Source: UBA1081 sp964613045 | GTDB lineage: Bacteria > Bacillota > Clostridia > Oscillospirales > Acutalibacteraceae | Reading direction: 5' to 3' | Assembly: GCA_964613045.1 (NCBI GenBank) | Contig: CAZTFS010000012.1 | Span: 1 to 28,748 of the forward strand | Length of the DNA stretch: 28,748 nt | In this document: piece after piece, positions 17,649-25,436 of the stretch | Layout: each line of letters begins with the position of its first letter | Position numbering within the stretch: the stretch's first letter is position 1 | Position numbers and translations under genes: made by a program | Notes under the pieces: generated by a model | Database searches by the model: none | The model's input: the letters and a program-made list of their open reading frames with translations, nothing else | Told to the model about the DNA's origin: nothing

Positions 17649-18388
17649 TGAAAAACAGGAAGGTTGCCGTTGTAACAGGCGGCTCTTCCGGCATTGGTGA
17701 GGCAACGGTACGTAATTTATGTGCTGAAGGCTTTCCTGTAGTTATAAATTATTTTCGCTCTGAAGCAAAGGCTGAAGCTTTGGCTTCGGAGCTTTCTTTT
17801 AAAGGCTATGATGTTATGACTGCAAAAGCTGATGTTTCAGACAGTGCGGAAGTTAATGAAATGATTAAAAAGGTGACCGCAGATTTCGGAACACCGTACA
17901 TTTTGGTCAATAATTCGTCAATTGCACAGCAGAAGCTGTTTACGGATATAACCGATGATGACTGGAATAAAATGATCGGCACGGATCTTACGGGAGTATT
18001 TAACTGCTGCCGTGCTGTTCTGCCGTTTATGATACACGAGAAGCAGGGAAGGATCGTTAACATTTCTTCCATGTGGGGGCAAGTCGGAGCTTCATGTGAA
18101 GTCCATTATTCTGCCGCAAAAGCAGGCGTTATCGGACTTACAAAAGCTCTTGCGAAGGAAACCGCCTTGTCGGGGATAACTGTCAATTGCGTATCTCCCG
18201 GTGCGATTGAAACCAAGATGATGGCTTCCTTTTCTCATGAGGATATCGAGGCTCTTTGTGAAGAGATACCTCTTATGCGTCTGGGAAAGCCTGAGGAAGT
18301 AGCCGCCGCAGTTGTATTTCTTGCTTCGGAAAAAGCATCATACATTACGGGACAGGTTCTTGGTGTTAACGGCGGAATGGTGATATAA
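17648..18388 (+). CDS. SDR-family reductase, probably EF-P 5-aminopentanone reductase (YmfI type)
   Basis: This 246-residue classical short-chain dehydrogenase has the NAD(P)-binding VTGGSSGIGEA, the catalytic Ser in ISSMWG, and Tyr/Lys in HYSAAKAG. NCVSPGAIETKMM and a GQVLGVNGG ending complete the fold. The block SSMWGQVGASCEVHYS and the IAQQKLFTDITDDDW segment resemble, from memory, the YmfI group that reduces the 5-aminopentanone on elongation factor P, rather than FabG of fatty-acid synthesis. The efp gene is not in the window, so this is tentative. The usual NNAG motif reads NNSS. The ATG at 17648 shares one base with the lipoprotein TGA (TGATG), which implies translational coupling; a GTG at 17645 is an alternative start. 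Confidence 0.85.
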   Translation: MKNRKVAVVTGGSSGIGEATVRNLCAEGFPVVINYFRSEAKAEALASELSFKGYDVMTAKADVSDSAEVNEMIKKVTADFGTPYILVNNSSIAQQKLFTDITDDDWNKMIGTDLTGVFNCCRAVLPFMIHEKQGRIVNISSMWGQVGASCEVHYSAAKAGVIGLTKALAKETALSGITVNCVSPGAIETKMMASFSHEDIEALCEEIPLMRLGKPEEVAAAVVFLASEKASYITGQVLGVNGGMVI

Positions 18389-18402
18389 ACAATAATTTGT
18401 GC

Positions 18403-18439
18403 AAAAATCCCGATAATGCTGACGCATATCGGGATTTTT
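18403..18439. terminator. Bidirectional intrinsic terminator between the SDR gene and lysC
   Basis: A perfect 13 bp stem (AAAAATCCCGATA at 18403-18415 with its complement at 18427-18439) encloses an 11-nt loop. A-runs on one side and T-runs on the other make it work in both directions. It sits between convergent genes: 14 nt after the SDR stop and 36 nt after the lysC stop. Confidence 0.93.
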
Positions 18440-18475
18440 TTAACGTATTATTTTTGCTGAAAGCTCAAATATAAA

Positions 18476-19687
18476 TTATGCGTTTGTCGGAAGGAACTTG
18501 TCGTGGATAGCAAGAACAGCCTTGTCAGCATCTTTCTTGTCGATGAGGACAGAGATCTTGATCTCGCTTGTTGAGATCATCTTGATGTTGATGTTCTGCT
18601 CGTAGAGAGCCTCAAACATAAGTGCAGCAGCACCGGGATGAGTTTCCATACCTGCACCGACAACCGAAACCTTTGCAATGTCAGTATTTGTCTGAATTTC
18701 TTTGTTCTGAAGCTCAGCAAGTGACTTGATAGCTGCAACAGCCTCATCAGCACTGCCCTTATCAACAGTAAATGCGATATCCTTTGAGCCTTCTCTGCCG
18801 ATAGACTGAAGAATGATATCTACGTTGATGTTCTTTGCAGCAAGCTTATCAAATATTCTAAATGCAATTCCCGGAGTATCGGGAAGATCAATAACTGATA
18901 TTCTTGCACAGTTTGTATCCTTAGTAACGCCTCTGACGAGCATTTTTTCCATGTTGGCAACCTCCTTAACTATCGTGCCGGGAATTCTCTTAAGACTTGA
19001 GAGAACTTCAATTTCAACATTATATTTTTTACCCATTTCTACTGAACGGTTATTGAGAACCTGAGCACCGAGAGTAGCGAGCTCAAGCATTTCGTCGTAA
19101 GTTATTTCTTCAAGCTTCTTTGCACCCGGAACTTTTCTGGGGTCAGCAGTGAAGACGCCTTCAACGTCAGTGAAGATCTGGCATCTGTCAGCATGAAGAG
19201 CAGCAGCGAGAGCAACAGCACTTGTATCTGAGCCGCCTCTGCCGAGCGTTGTGATATCGTCATACTTGTTAAGTCCCTGGAAACCTGCAACTACAACTAT
19301 CTGATGCTTGTCAATTGCCGCTTTTACTCTGTCAGCCTTGACAGTCTTGATTCTGGCTGCGGAATAGTTTGAATTTGTGTTGAAACCTGCCTGCCAGCCA
19401 AGCATTGATACAACGGGGCAGCCGATCTTCTCGATTGCCATTGCGAGAAGAGATATAGATATCTGTTCGCCTGCAGAGAGGAGCATATCCATTTCTCTTT
19501 TGGAAGCATTAGGATTGATTTCCTGTGCTTTTGCGATGAGGTCATCTGTTGTGTCGCCCTGAGCTGATACAACAACGATAACATCATTGCCTGCTTTGTA
19601 AGTATCTGTTACGATACTTGCAACATTGTTAACTCTTTCGGCATTTGCAACTGAACTGCCGCCGAATTTCTGCACAATGAGTCCCAT
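18476..19687 (-). CDS. lysC: Aspartate kinase, alpha/beta-type
   Basis: The 403-residue enzyme phosphorylates aspartate, the entry to lysine, threonine, methionine and diaminopimelate synthesis. The kinase domain (about 1-240) starts MGLIVQKFGGSSV and contains TLGRGGSDTSAVALAAAL and TDVEGVFTADPR. Two ACT domains fill about 255-403 and normally bind lysine and/or threonine for feedback control. Length and layout match the B. subtilis LysC and Corynebacterium enzymes, in which a separate beta subunit is made from an internal start. An internal ribosome binding site at the matching place is annotated separately. AAAGGAAAATAAT precedes the start. It lies 34 nt after hom in the same direction, so hom and lysC form an operon. 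Confidence 0.97.
   Translation of the reverse strand: MGLIVQKFGGSSVANAERVNNVASIVTDTYKAGNDVIVVVSAQGDTTDDLIAKAQEINPNASKREMDMLLSAGEQISISLLAMAIEKIGCPVVSMLGWQAGFNTNSNYSAARIKTVKADRVKAAIDKHQIVVVAGFQGLNKYDDITTLGRGGSDTSAVALAAALHADRCQIFTDVEGVFTADPRKVPGAKKLEEITYDEMLELATLGAQVLNNRSVEMGKKYNVEIEVLSSLKRIPGTIVKEVANMEKMLVRGVTKDTNCARISVIDLPDTPGIAFRIFDKLAAKNINVDIILQSIGREGSKDIAFTVDKGSADEAVAAIKSLAELQNKEIQTNTDIAKVSVVGAGMETHPGAAALMFEALYEQNINIKMISTSEIKISVLIDKKDADKAVLAIHDKFLPTNA
18950..18967 (-). promoter_or_regulatory. Internal ribosome binding site and start for a lysC beta subunit
   Basis: Within lysC, codons for Lys-Glu-Val read AAGGAGGT (18967-18960), a near-perfect Shine-Dalgarno sequence. It is followed seven bases later by an in-frame ATG at 18952 (Met246). 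Translation from here would give a 158-residue protein holding only the two ACT domains. From memory, the B. subtilis beta subunit also starts at about residue 246 of the alpha chain. The site is directly visible; independent expression is inferred. Confidence 0.8.
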
Positions 19688-19721
19688 ATTATTTTCCTTT
19701 CATAAATGAAATTATTTCTTA

Positions 19722-20963
19722 TTAATAATCGGTGATTCTGATTATGGATTCAGCTTCAAAACCGTTTATTTTGCTTAATTTCTCTCTTAATTCTCCTTCA
19801 GCTGCAGGATTTGTTACAAATGCAAGCTCATTCTCGGGTGCATCTTCGATCTTGAGTACTCTTACAGCACCGATCGCATCGTTGACAGCCCTGATGACCT
19901 GAGCCTTGTCACAGGAAACAGTACCTCTTGCGTAAACAGCTGATATCTGATCGTTGTAATCAGCAACATAGTTATCCTGTGCTTCGTCCCAGCCGAAGTT
20001 CTTTTTCTTTTCCATGTGTTTTGCTGCATCAATAACATCAGCAACAACGGCACTTGCGGTGGGGAATTTACCTGCACCTCTGCCATAGAATACTGCATCG
20101 CCGACAGCATCACCACGGACAAGGACAGCGTTGAATACATCTTCAACACCTGCAAGCTGTGAATGGCTGTTTACGAACGCAGGGCCTACAGTTACGGAAA
20201 TGCTGTCATTGTTCACCTTTTTAGCGGAAGCGATGAGCTTGATAACTCCGCCCCAGTCAGCAGCGTATGCAACATCGCTGAGCTTGATGTTTCTGATACC
20301 CTCTGTGTGCACATCTTTGGGATATACATGCTTGCCGAAGCAAAGTGCTGCGAGGATACAGATCTTTCTGCAGGAGTCATGCCCGTCAACATCGGCGGTG
20401 GGGTCTTTTTCTGCGTAACCCAGCTCCTGTGCATTTTTGAGAGCTTCTTCAAAGGAAGCTTTCTCTGTTATCATTTTAGTCAGAATATAGTTTGTTGTGC
20501 CGTTGAGAATACCGGCGATCTCATCAATTTCATTAGCGGCAAGACACTGTGTAATAGGTCTGATGATAGGGATTCCGCCGCCGACGCTTGCTTCAAAGAG
20601 GAAGTTAGCGTTTGTTTCGTTTGCAATGGTGAGAAGCTCATAGCCGTATGAAGCAACAAGCTCCTTATTTGAGGTAACGACACTTTTACCTGCGAGAAGC
20701 AGTTTCTTTACGCAATCGTAAGCAAAAGTAGCGCCGCCCATTGTCTCAACTACGATCTTAACCTCGGGGTCATTGAGAATAATGTTAAAATCCTTTACAA
20801 ATTTATCTTTATAAGGACTGTCGGGGAAATCTCTGATATCAAGAATATATTTCAGCTCCAGAGAATCCTGCATACTTTTTTTGACAATGCTGTCGTGGTT
20901 TTTATAGAGGAGTTCAACTACGCCGGAACCAACTGTTCCGAATCCCATAACCGCTACAAACAT
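19722..20963 (-). CDS. hom: Homoserine dehydrogenase
   Basis: The 413-residue enzyme reduces aspartate semialdehyde to homoserine, the branch toward threonine and methionine. The NAD(P)-binding start is VAVMGFGTVGSGVVELL. TSNKELVASYG, EASVGGGIPIIRPI, GILNGTTNYILTKM and YAEKDPTADVDGHDSCRKI are all typical of the catalytic core, with the conserved Lys in EKDPTAD. A C-terminal ACT domain (about 335-413) suggests threonine feedback. AAAGGAGATGATATAA precedes the ATG. It is followed by lysC, so the two regulated enzymes of the aspartate pathway are made together. A 116-nt gap with a palindrome separates it from the dockerin gene upstream. Confidence 0.97.
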   Translation of the reverse strand: MFVAVMGFGTVGSGVVELLYKNHDSIVKKSMQDSLELKYILDIRDFPDSPYKDKFVKDFNIILNDPEVKIVVETMGGATFAYDCVKKLLLAGKSVVTSNKELVASYGYELLTIANETNANFLFEASVGGGIPIIRPITQCLAANEIDEIAGILNGTTNYILTKMITEKASFEEALKNAQELGYAEKDPTADVDGHDSCRKICILAALCFGKHVYPKDVHTEGIRNIKLSDVAYAADWGGVIKLIASAKKVNNDSISVTVGPAFVNSHSQLAGVEDVFNAVLVRGDAVGDAVFYGRGAGKFPTASAVVADVIDAAKHMEKKKNFGWDEAQDNYVADYNDQISAVYARGTVSCDKAQVIRAVNDAIGAVRVLKIEDAPENELAFVTNPAAEGELREKLSKINGFEAESIIRITDY

Positions 20964-21026
20964 TTATATCATCTCCTTTGTATTTAAATAGATCTTTTGT
21001 TGATTTTATGTTCCTTTACAGTATAT

Positions 21027-21047
21027 GCCGTCATTTATGCTGACGGC
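21027..21047. repeat. Perfect palindrome upstream of hom
   Basis: GCCGTCA and TGACGGC flank a 7-nt centre in the 116-nt space before hom. The stem is GC-rich in an AT-rich region, but no T-run follows on either strand, so it is a poor intrinsic terminator. On the - strand TATACT lies one base downstream and could be a -10 box, which would place the palindrome over the -35/spacer zone like an operator. The gap is too short for a lysine riboswitch or T-box leader. Confidence 0.45.
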
Positions 21048-21079
21048 TTCAAAGACTGAAAAGATTTTATTTTTCTTTA

Positions 21080-21982
21080 TCAGCTTTCCAGATTCGCAGA
21101 TACTCTAAGTATAAGTCTTGCATCGGCGGCGGTGATCTGCCCGTCTTTATTATAATCGGCAGCCAACGAGCCTTTCTCACCTGCAATATCAATCTGAGCT
21201 GCAATCCTTAATGCAAGTCTTGCATCAGCGGCTGTAATTACTGCATCACCGTTGATATCGCCTTTGCAGTAAGATTTGTCTTCAACAACGGCAAACAAGC
21301 CTGTTTTTTCGGTTCTGATAAGAAGAACATTAAATTCCTGAGTTGATTCAAGCAGTGTAAATTCGCCGTCATCTGATATATAATACACCTTACAGTACTG
21401 AATGTCAAATACACCTTTCGGTAACAGCCAATTTTTCACTGTGTTTGTGTTGTAAACCTTATTGTTGAGCATGATGTGTATGTCAAACAACAGGAACGGT
21501 CTGTTTTCACCGAAATATGAATACGCTTTATTGTAGTAAGTTCCGCTGATTATCTCATAAGATGAAAGCTTAACATCTGAAGGAATATCAGAATCATTGG
21601 GGATTATCAGTGTAATACCCGAGCTGCTTGTAATTGCAGTGTTCTTTGTTATGGTAACCGTAACGGTGTAAACAGATGATCTGAAGCCGCTGTAGACGTA
21701 TCTTAATGAAAATTCAGTGGTGGATTCAAATATAAATTCACCGCCGGAGGGATCAGTGAGCTTGTTCCACGTAAGCCCCGAATCGGTGCTGTATTCATAA
21801 TAGTTGACAACATCGGACATGTAAGAGGGCGTTTTGACAGTAACAGTTTTTGATCCGTCGGGATTTGCTGTCACCTGAACCCAGTCCGGAGCGGGTAACG
21901 GGTCATCATCTGCAGCAATTACAGTAAAACTCATTACAGACAGCATACATATTATGATAACAGATGATATCAGACTTTTCAT
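21080..21982 (-). CDS. Secreted dockerin-containing protein of unknown function
   Basis: From the ATG at 21982 the protein has 300 residues; an ATG four codons upstream (21994, inside the galE end) is equally possible. A signal peptide covers about residues 1-23 (SVIIICMLSVMSFTVIAA). Residues about 30-110 look like a fibronectin/Ig-type beta domain (YYEYSTDSGLTWNKLTDPS). A second beta-rich part (120-235) resembles nothing I can name. Residues 241-300 are a type I dockerin with two calcium-binding repeats, DINGDAVITAADARLALRI and DYNKDGQITAADARLILRV. It should dock to a cohesin on a scaffoldin or the cell surface. No catalytic domain is seen, so an adaptor or binding role is likelier than an enzyme. 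The start follows the galE stop by one base, implying coupling. Confidence 0.88.
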   Translation of the reverse strand: MKSLISSVIIICMLSVMSFTVIAADDDPLPAPDWVQVTANPDGSKTVTVKTPSYMSDVVNYYEYSTDSGLTWNKLTDPSGGEFIFESTTEFSLRYVYSGFRSSVYTVTVTITKNTAITSSSGITLIIPNDSDIPSDVKLSSYEIISGTYYNKAYSYFGENRPFLLFDIHIMLNNKVYNTNTVKNWLLPKGVFDIQYCKVYYISDDGEFTLLESTQEFNVLLIRTEKTGLFAVVEDKSYCKGDINGDAVITAADARLALRIAAQIDIAGEKGSLAADYNKDGQITAADARLILRVSANLES

Positions 21983-21983
21983 C

Positions 21984-22997
21984 TTATGCTTCATAGCCGT
22001 TAGGGTTGTTTTTCTGCCATCTCCAGGTGTCTTCGCACATGAGTCTGACATCTTTTTCAGCTTTCCAACCGAGAATATCGAATGCCTTCTGAGCATTGGC
22101 ATAGCAGTTTGCAATGTCGCCTGCTCTGGGCTCAACTATTTTATAAGGAATTTTTACATTGTTTGCGTCTTCAAAAGCTTTAACAAGCTCAAGCACGCTT
22201 GTGCCCTTGCCCGTGCCGAGATTGAATACTTCGGCACCTTTTTTCTCAAGTGCATAACCAATAGCCTTGACGTGACCCTTTGCAAGATCAACGACATGAA
22301 TGTAATCTCTTACACCTGTGCCGTCGGGGGTGTCATAGCAGTCACCGAAAACGCTCAGACATTCTCTCTTTCCGACAGCAACCTGAGAAATGTAAGGCAT
22401 AAGATTGTTGGGGAAGGAGGGAGCTTCACCGATAAGACCGCTGATATGAGCACCAACGGGATTGAAATATCTGAGAAGAACAACGCTCCAATCCTCGTCA
22501 GCCTTTGATATATCCTTGAGGATCGTTTCTATATACAGCTTTGTTGTGCCGTAAGGATTTGTTGTAGTACCTGTCTTCATTGTTTCAACGAAGGGGACTT
22601 CGTTTTCATCGCCGTATACGGTTGCAGAGGAGCTGAAAACCATTGTCTTGCAGTTGTTGTCACGCATTACTTCAAGAAGTGAAACTGTACCGCCGATATT
22701 GTTATCGTAATATTCAAGAGGCTTCTGACATGATTCTCCGACAGCCTTGAGACCTGCAAAATGAATTACGGCATCAATGTTATTTGCTTTGAAGATCTTG
22801 TCAAGTCCGTCCTTGTCACGGATATCACATTCGTAATATCTGAAGTCCTTACCTGTTATCTTCTTTACTCTTTCGAGAGCTTCGGGACAGCTGTTACAGT
22901 AATTGTCGATAACAACGATATCATATCCTGAGTCAAGAAGCTCAACACATGTATGAGAGCCGATATATCCGGCACCGCCTGTAATAAGAATAGCCAT
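21984..22997 (-). CDS. galE: UDP-glucose 4-epimerase
   Basis: The 337-residue enzyme interconverts UDP-glucose and UDP-galactose using bound NAD. The start MAILITGGAGYIGSHTCVELL carries the GxxGxxG nucleotide motif. VIHFAGLKAVGES, the catalytic YGTTK within NPYGTTKLYIE, RYFNPVGAH and GTGVRDYIHVVDLAKGH are all intact. The ATG at 22997 is preferred over a TTG three codons upstream because AGAAAGG lies at proper spacing. It sits between two dockerin genes with gaps of 30 and 1 nt. Within this operon it may supply UDP-galactose for surface glycans or glycoproteins; alternatively, with the LacZ gene elsewhere in the window, it serves galactose catabolism. Confidence 0.97.
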   Translation of the reverse strand: MAILITGGAGYIGSHTCVELLDSGYDIVVIDNYCNSCPEALERVKKITGKDFRYYECDIRDKDGLDKIFKANNIDAVIHFAGLKAVGESCQKPLEYYDNNIGGTVSLLEVMRDNNCKTMVFSSSATVYGDENEVPFVETMKTGTTTNPYGTTKLYIETILKDISKADEDWSVVLLRYFNPVGAHISGLIGEAPSFPNNLMPYISQVAVGKRECLSVFGDCYDTPDGTGVRDYIHVVDLAKGHVKAIGYALEKKGAEVFNLGTGKGTSVLELVKAFEDANNVKIPYKIVEPRAGDIANCYANAQKAFDILGWKAEKDVRLMCEDTWRWQKNNPNGYEA

Positions 22998-23027
22998 ATT
23001 ATACAACCTTTCTGTCAGTAAAAATCA

Positions 23028-24332
23028 TTATAAATAATTACCGTTATATATAATAGCGAAGCACGGGGATTTTATGTCGTACTTCATTATTTTATCCCTG
23101 AATTTAAGTCCTGCACCCTGACTAATGGTTCTGTCTCCGATCTGCATAGCCGATACATAGCCTATGTTCTCATTTACCGCATCATCATGGACAAGAATTT
23201 TTATCCACTCAGAGGGATCATCCGAAAGAACGATAGTCGGATCGTAATTCATAATGTATTCCTTGATTGCCGCAGGGGAGTATGCTGTTGCAGTAACATA
23301 TCCTGAGGTGTAACAGTCATAGTATGACGCACAGTTTGTCAGATATGACATATCGTGATTTGTATTGCCCCATATCTGCTCATATTTTGCGGCAACACCG
23401 CCTGAGCAAGCCGAATAATATGCATAAACGACTTTGCCGTTGTATTGGATATACTGTCCCGCAATCTCTTTTGCTACTGCTTTGACGTCATCACGGCATT
23501 TTGCATAACTGCTGACGTAGGAACAACCGCTTACTGAGTAGTTGCTGTATTTCATGTTTGTATAAGCGGCAACTGCCTGTGCCCGTAAAGCGTTCATGTC
23601 AAGTGCATCATTTTTATTAGTACAGCCTGCGATCTCCATCTGAACGATCCTTGCAAGCATTTCCACCGTATCTACATTTTTTCCTCCGCATCTGACTGTT
23701 GCGGGGTATTGTTCCTTCATTATAACAACATTGCTGTAATAATGCTGGATTATCTGAATGTATGAATAACCTGCTCTTGCAAGACCGATAGCACCCTGCT
23801 GGCTCATTCCGACACCGTGCCCCCAACCGAATGTGACAATGACAAAAGCATCCTTAATCTGCATGACCTGAGACATATCGGGGTAAATATACATCTTTGC
23901 ATTGCTGATAACACTGTAACCGCTTTGTGAGTCTGAAACAGGGATAGCTTCGCCGTTCATGTTTGCGGCAGTGATGCTACTGCCTATAAGCGGTTCGGTA
24001 GTAGCTTCGGGCATCACATATTCCACCATATTCACAGAGTATTTCATGCTTTTTGCTGCATATCTGGCATCTGCCGCAGTGATTACACCGTCGCCGTTAG
24101 CATCAGCTCTGGCTATGAAGCTTTCGTTAAGGCATTCTGTCTGTGAAGCTGCCGCACTGAGAATAAATTCAATGTCAGATTGTGAAATTACGCCGTCTGC
24201 ATTTATGTCACCCGAAATTTTTAATTCGGGAGCATCCGCAAGCGGAATCGCCGATAAAAGTGAAAGAACCAACACAAACACCGTAAGCAGTGCTTTTCCC
24301 GCAATGCCTAAAAGTGAATATTTTATTTTCAT
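23028..24332 (-). CDS. Secreted dockerin protein with a SpoIID/LytB-like wall hydrolase domain
   Basis: The 434-residue protein has a signal peptide (about 1-33) and then a type I dockerin at 41-98 (GDINADGVISQSD and DANGDGVITAADAR). A long SpoIID-like domain follows at about 160-434. SpoIID enzymes are lytic transglycosylases that cut stem-peptide-free glycan. The block GWGHGVGMSQQGA...YSYIQIIQHYY (169-199), normally near the C-terminus, comes first here. The normally N-terminal block follows, with RIVQMEIAG, where Glu233 matches the catalytic Glu, and ALRAQAVAAYTNMKY. SACSGG (308-312), the IWGN...YL loop and a final strand (GLKFRDKIMKYDIKS) close the chain. This order suggests a circular permutation. 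The start at 24332 lies one base after the stop of the preceding gene (TGATATG). It is probably extracellular and wall-directed. Confidence 0.88.
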   Translation of the reverse strand: MKIKYSLLGIAGKALLTVFVLVLSLLSAIPLADAPELKISGDINADGVISQSDIEFILSAAASQTECLNESFIARADANGDGVITAADARYAAKSMKYSVNMVEYVMPEATTEPLIGSSITAANMNGEAIPVSDSQSGYSVISNAKMYIYPDMSQVMQIKDAFVIVTFGWGHGVGMSQQGAIGLARAGYSYIQIIQHYYSNVVIMKEQYPATVRCGGKNVDTVEMLARIVQMEIAGCTNKNDALDMNALRAQAVAAYTNMKYSNYSVSGCSYVSSYAKCRDDVKAVAKEIAGQYIQYNGKVVYAYYSACSGGVAAKYEQIWGNTNHDMSYLTNCASYYDCYTSGYVTATAYSPAAIKEYIMNYDPTIVLSDDPSEWIKILVHDDAVNENIGYVSAMQIGDRTISQGAGLKFRDKIMKYDIKSPCFAIIYNGNYL

Positions 24333-24333
24333 A

Positions 24334-25410
24334 TCAAGAGAATAATATTGAATCTGAGAATGATGATGCTACATAAGTCAGGAAGAATGTTGTTGCAAAA
24401 AGAATTATGTAAAGAACAATGTGCATACCGTGAATTACGGGTGTGGGCTTTATGCTCTTTATCTCTGCTTCCGTAAGCTCAGGAGCTGTAAGTATCTCGT
24501 GAGCGAGCATCATGAAAAACTCGTTTATAACCGTATTCATAAAATCCTCATGGGATTCATCTGATATGGAGGAAATAGTTCTGATTGTTGCAGTTTTTCT
24601 GTTTGAAATAACAATAGTTGCCGTGAAATTGCCATGCTCGTCTTTTTCGCCTTCGATTACCGACGCACCGAAACGGCATTCATAGTATTCAGCCGCATTG
24701 ACCGCCGAACTTTCGGGACCGTTTTTTGCGGCTTTTTTGCTGTCGTAGGGAGCATATGAAATATGGTCATTGAAGCACTCTATCTTTTTGCCTGCGTGTG
24801 CAATATATTTACACACGGGGGTGTTTGAAACAGCGATCTGGATATCCGTTCCGTCAAGCTGTCTTTCAAGCAACGATGCTGAATAAGCCGTTTCGTAGTC
24901 TGTGAAAGAAGGAAGTGCTGCACCGTATGCTCTGCTGATATACGGGAATACGTACTTTTTCATTGTTATGAATGTGCGATCCTCCGAAAAAGGCAGGAAG
25001 AAAATGCACTGACTTTTTGAACGAACGGCAAATCCGGGGAAAAGACCGTCTGAAAGAGGAAAAACAGTTGCATTTTTCGGCATCAATGCATGAAGCATAT
25101 ATCTTTCACTGTTTTTGAGTTTACTCAGCCTTGTCAGAACATCATCGTTGTGTACCATCTGAAATTTAAAAGCCTTACATATGCAACGCTTTGTTTCATG
25201 GTACATTTTTTCGTCAGCCATAAGAACTATCATGTTGTTTGTTCTGAGTGCTCCTGCAATTTCCGGCAGACCGCTCTGAACGTTGTCGTAAACTGAAGGG
25301 TATTCGCTCTCGTCGTTTGTCATGCCGGCAAAAGCCTTTGAAACAACCGACTCGAGTTTAAGGTGAGAAGGGGAAGATACATCCCCGAATATGATCGTTT
25401 TTATTTTCAT
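24334..25410 (-). CDS. Tail-anchored membrane protein, faintly CinA-like, function unknown
   Basis: From the ATG at 25410, with AAGGAGAGG upstream, the protein has 358 residues. One hydrophobic segment near the C-terminus (about 327-350, HIVLYIILFATTFFLTYVASS) predicts a tail anchor with the bulk in the cytoplasm. I recognise no clear family. By eye, residues 57-80 (NNMIVLMADEKMYHETKRCICKAF) and 107-140 (HALMPKNATVFPLSDGLFPG followed by FAVRSKSQCIFFLPF) follow the pattern of the CinA N-terminal domain: DLVILTGG...TKETVAKAL, then QAxxPxGAxxLxNxxGTAPGF...LPGxP. The GGxG motif is missing, so any active site is probably lost. A stretch at 240-308 may correspond to a decayed CinA C-terminal domain. 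The pncC gene heads the same operon. The CinA link is a hypothesis. Confidence 0.75.
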   Translation of the reverse strand: MKIKTIIFGDVSSPSHLKLESVVSKAFAGMTNDESEYPSVYDNVQSGLPEIAGALRTNNMIVLMADEKMYHETKRCICKAFKFQMVHNDDVLTRLSKLKNSERYMLHALMPKNATVFPLSDGLFPGFAVRSKSQCIFFLPFSEDRTFITMKKYVFPYISRAYGAALPSFTDYETAYSASLLERQLDGTDIQIAVSNTPVCKYIAHAGKKIECFNDHISYAPYDSKKAAKNGPESSAVNAAEYYECRFGASVIEGEKDEHGNFTATIVISNRKTATIRTISSISDESHEDFMNTVINEFFMMLAHEILTAPELTEAEIKSIKPTPVIHGMHIVLYIILFATTFFLTYVASSFSDSILFS

Positions 25411-25436
25411 TGATAAGTTCCTCTCCTTAAAACCAA

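Noticed and set aside
20964..21079. Lysine riboswitch or T-box leader before hom
   Set aside because: The gap is only 116 nt, and no T-box sequence or lysine-aptamer features are visible.
21983..22135. Upstream start of the dockerin protein inside galE
   Set aside because: The extra residues are a frame shadow of galE and would bury the signal peptide.
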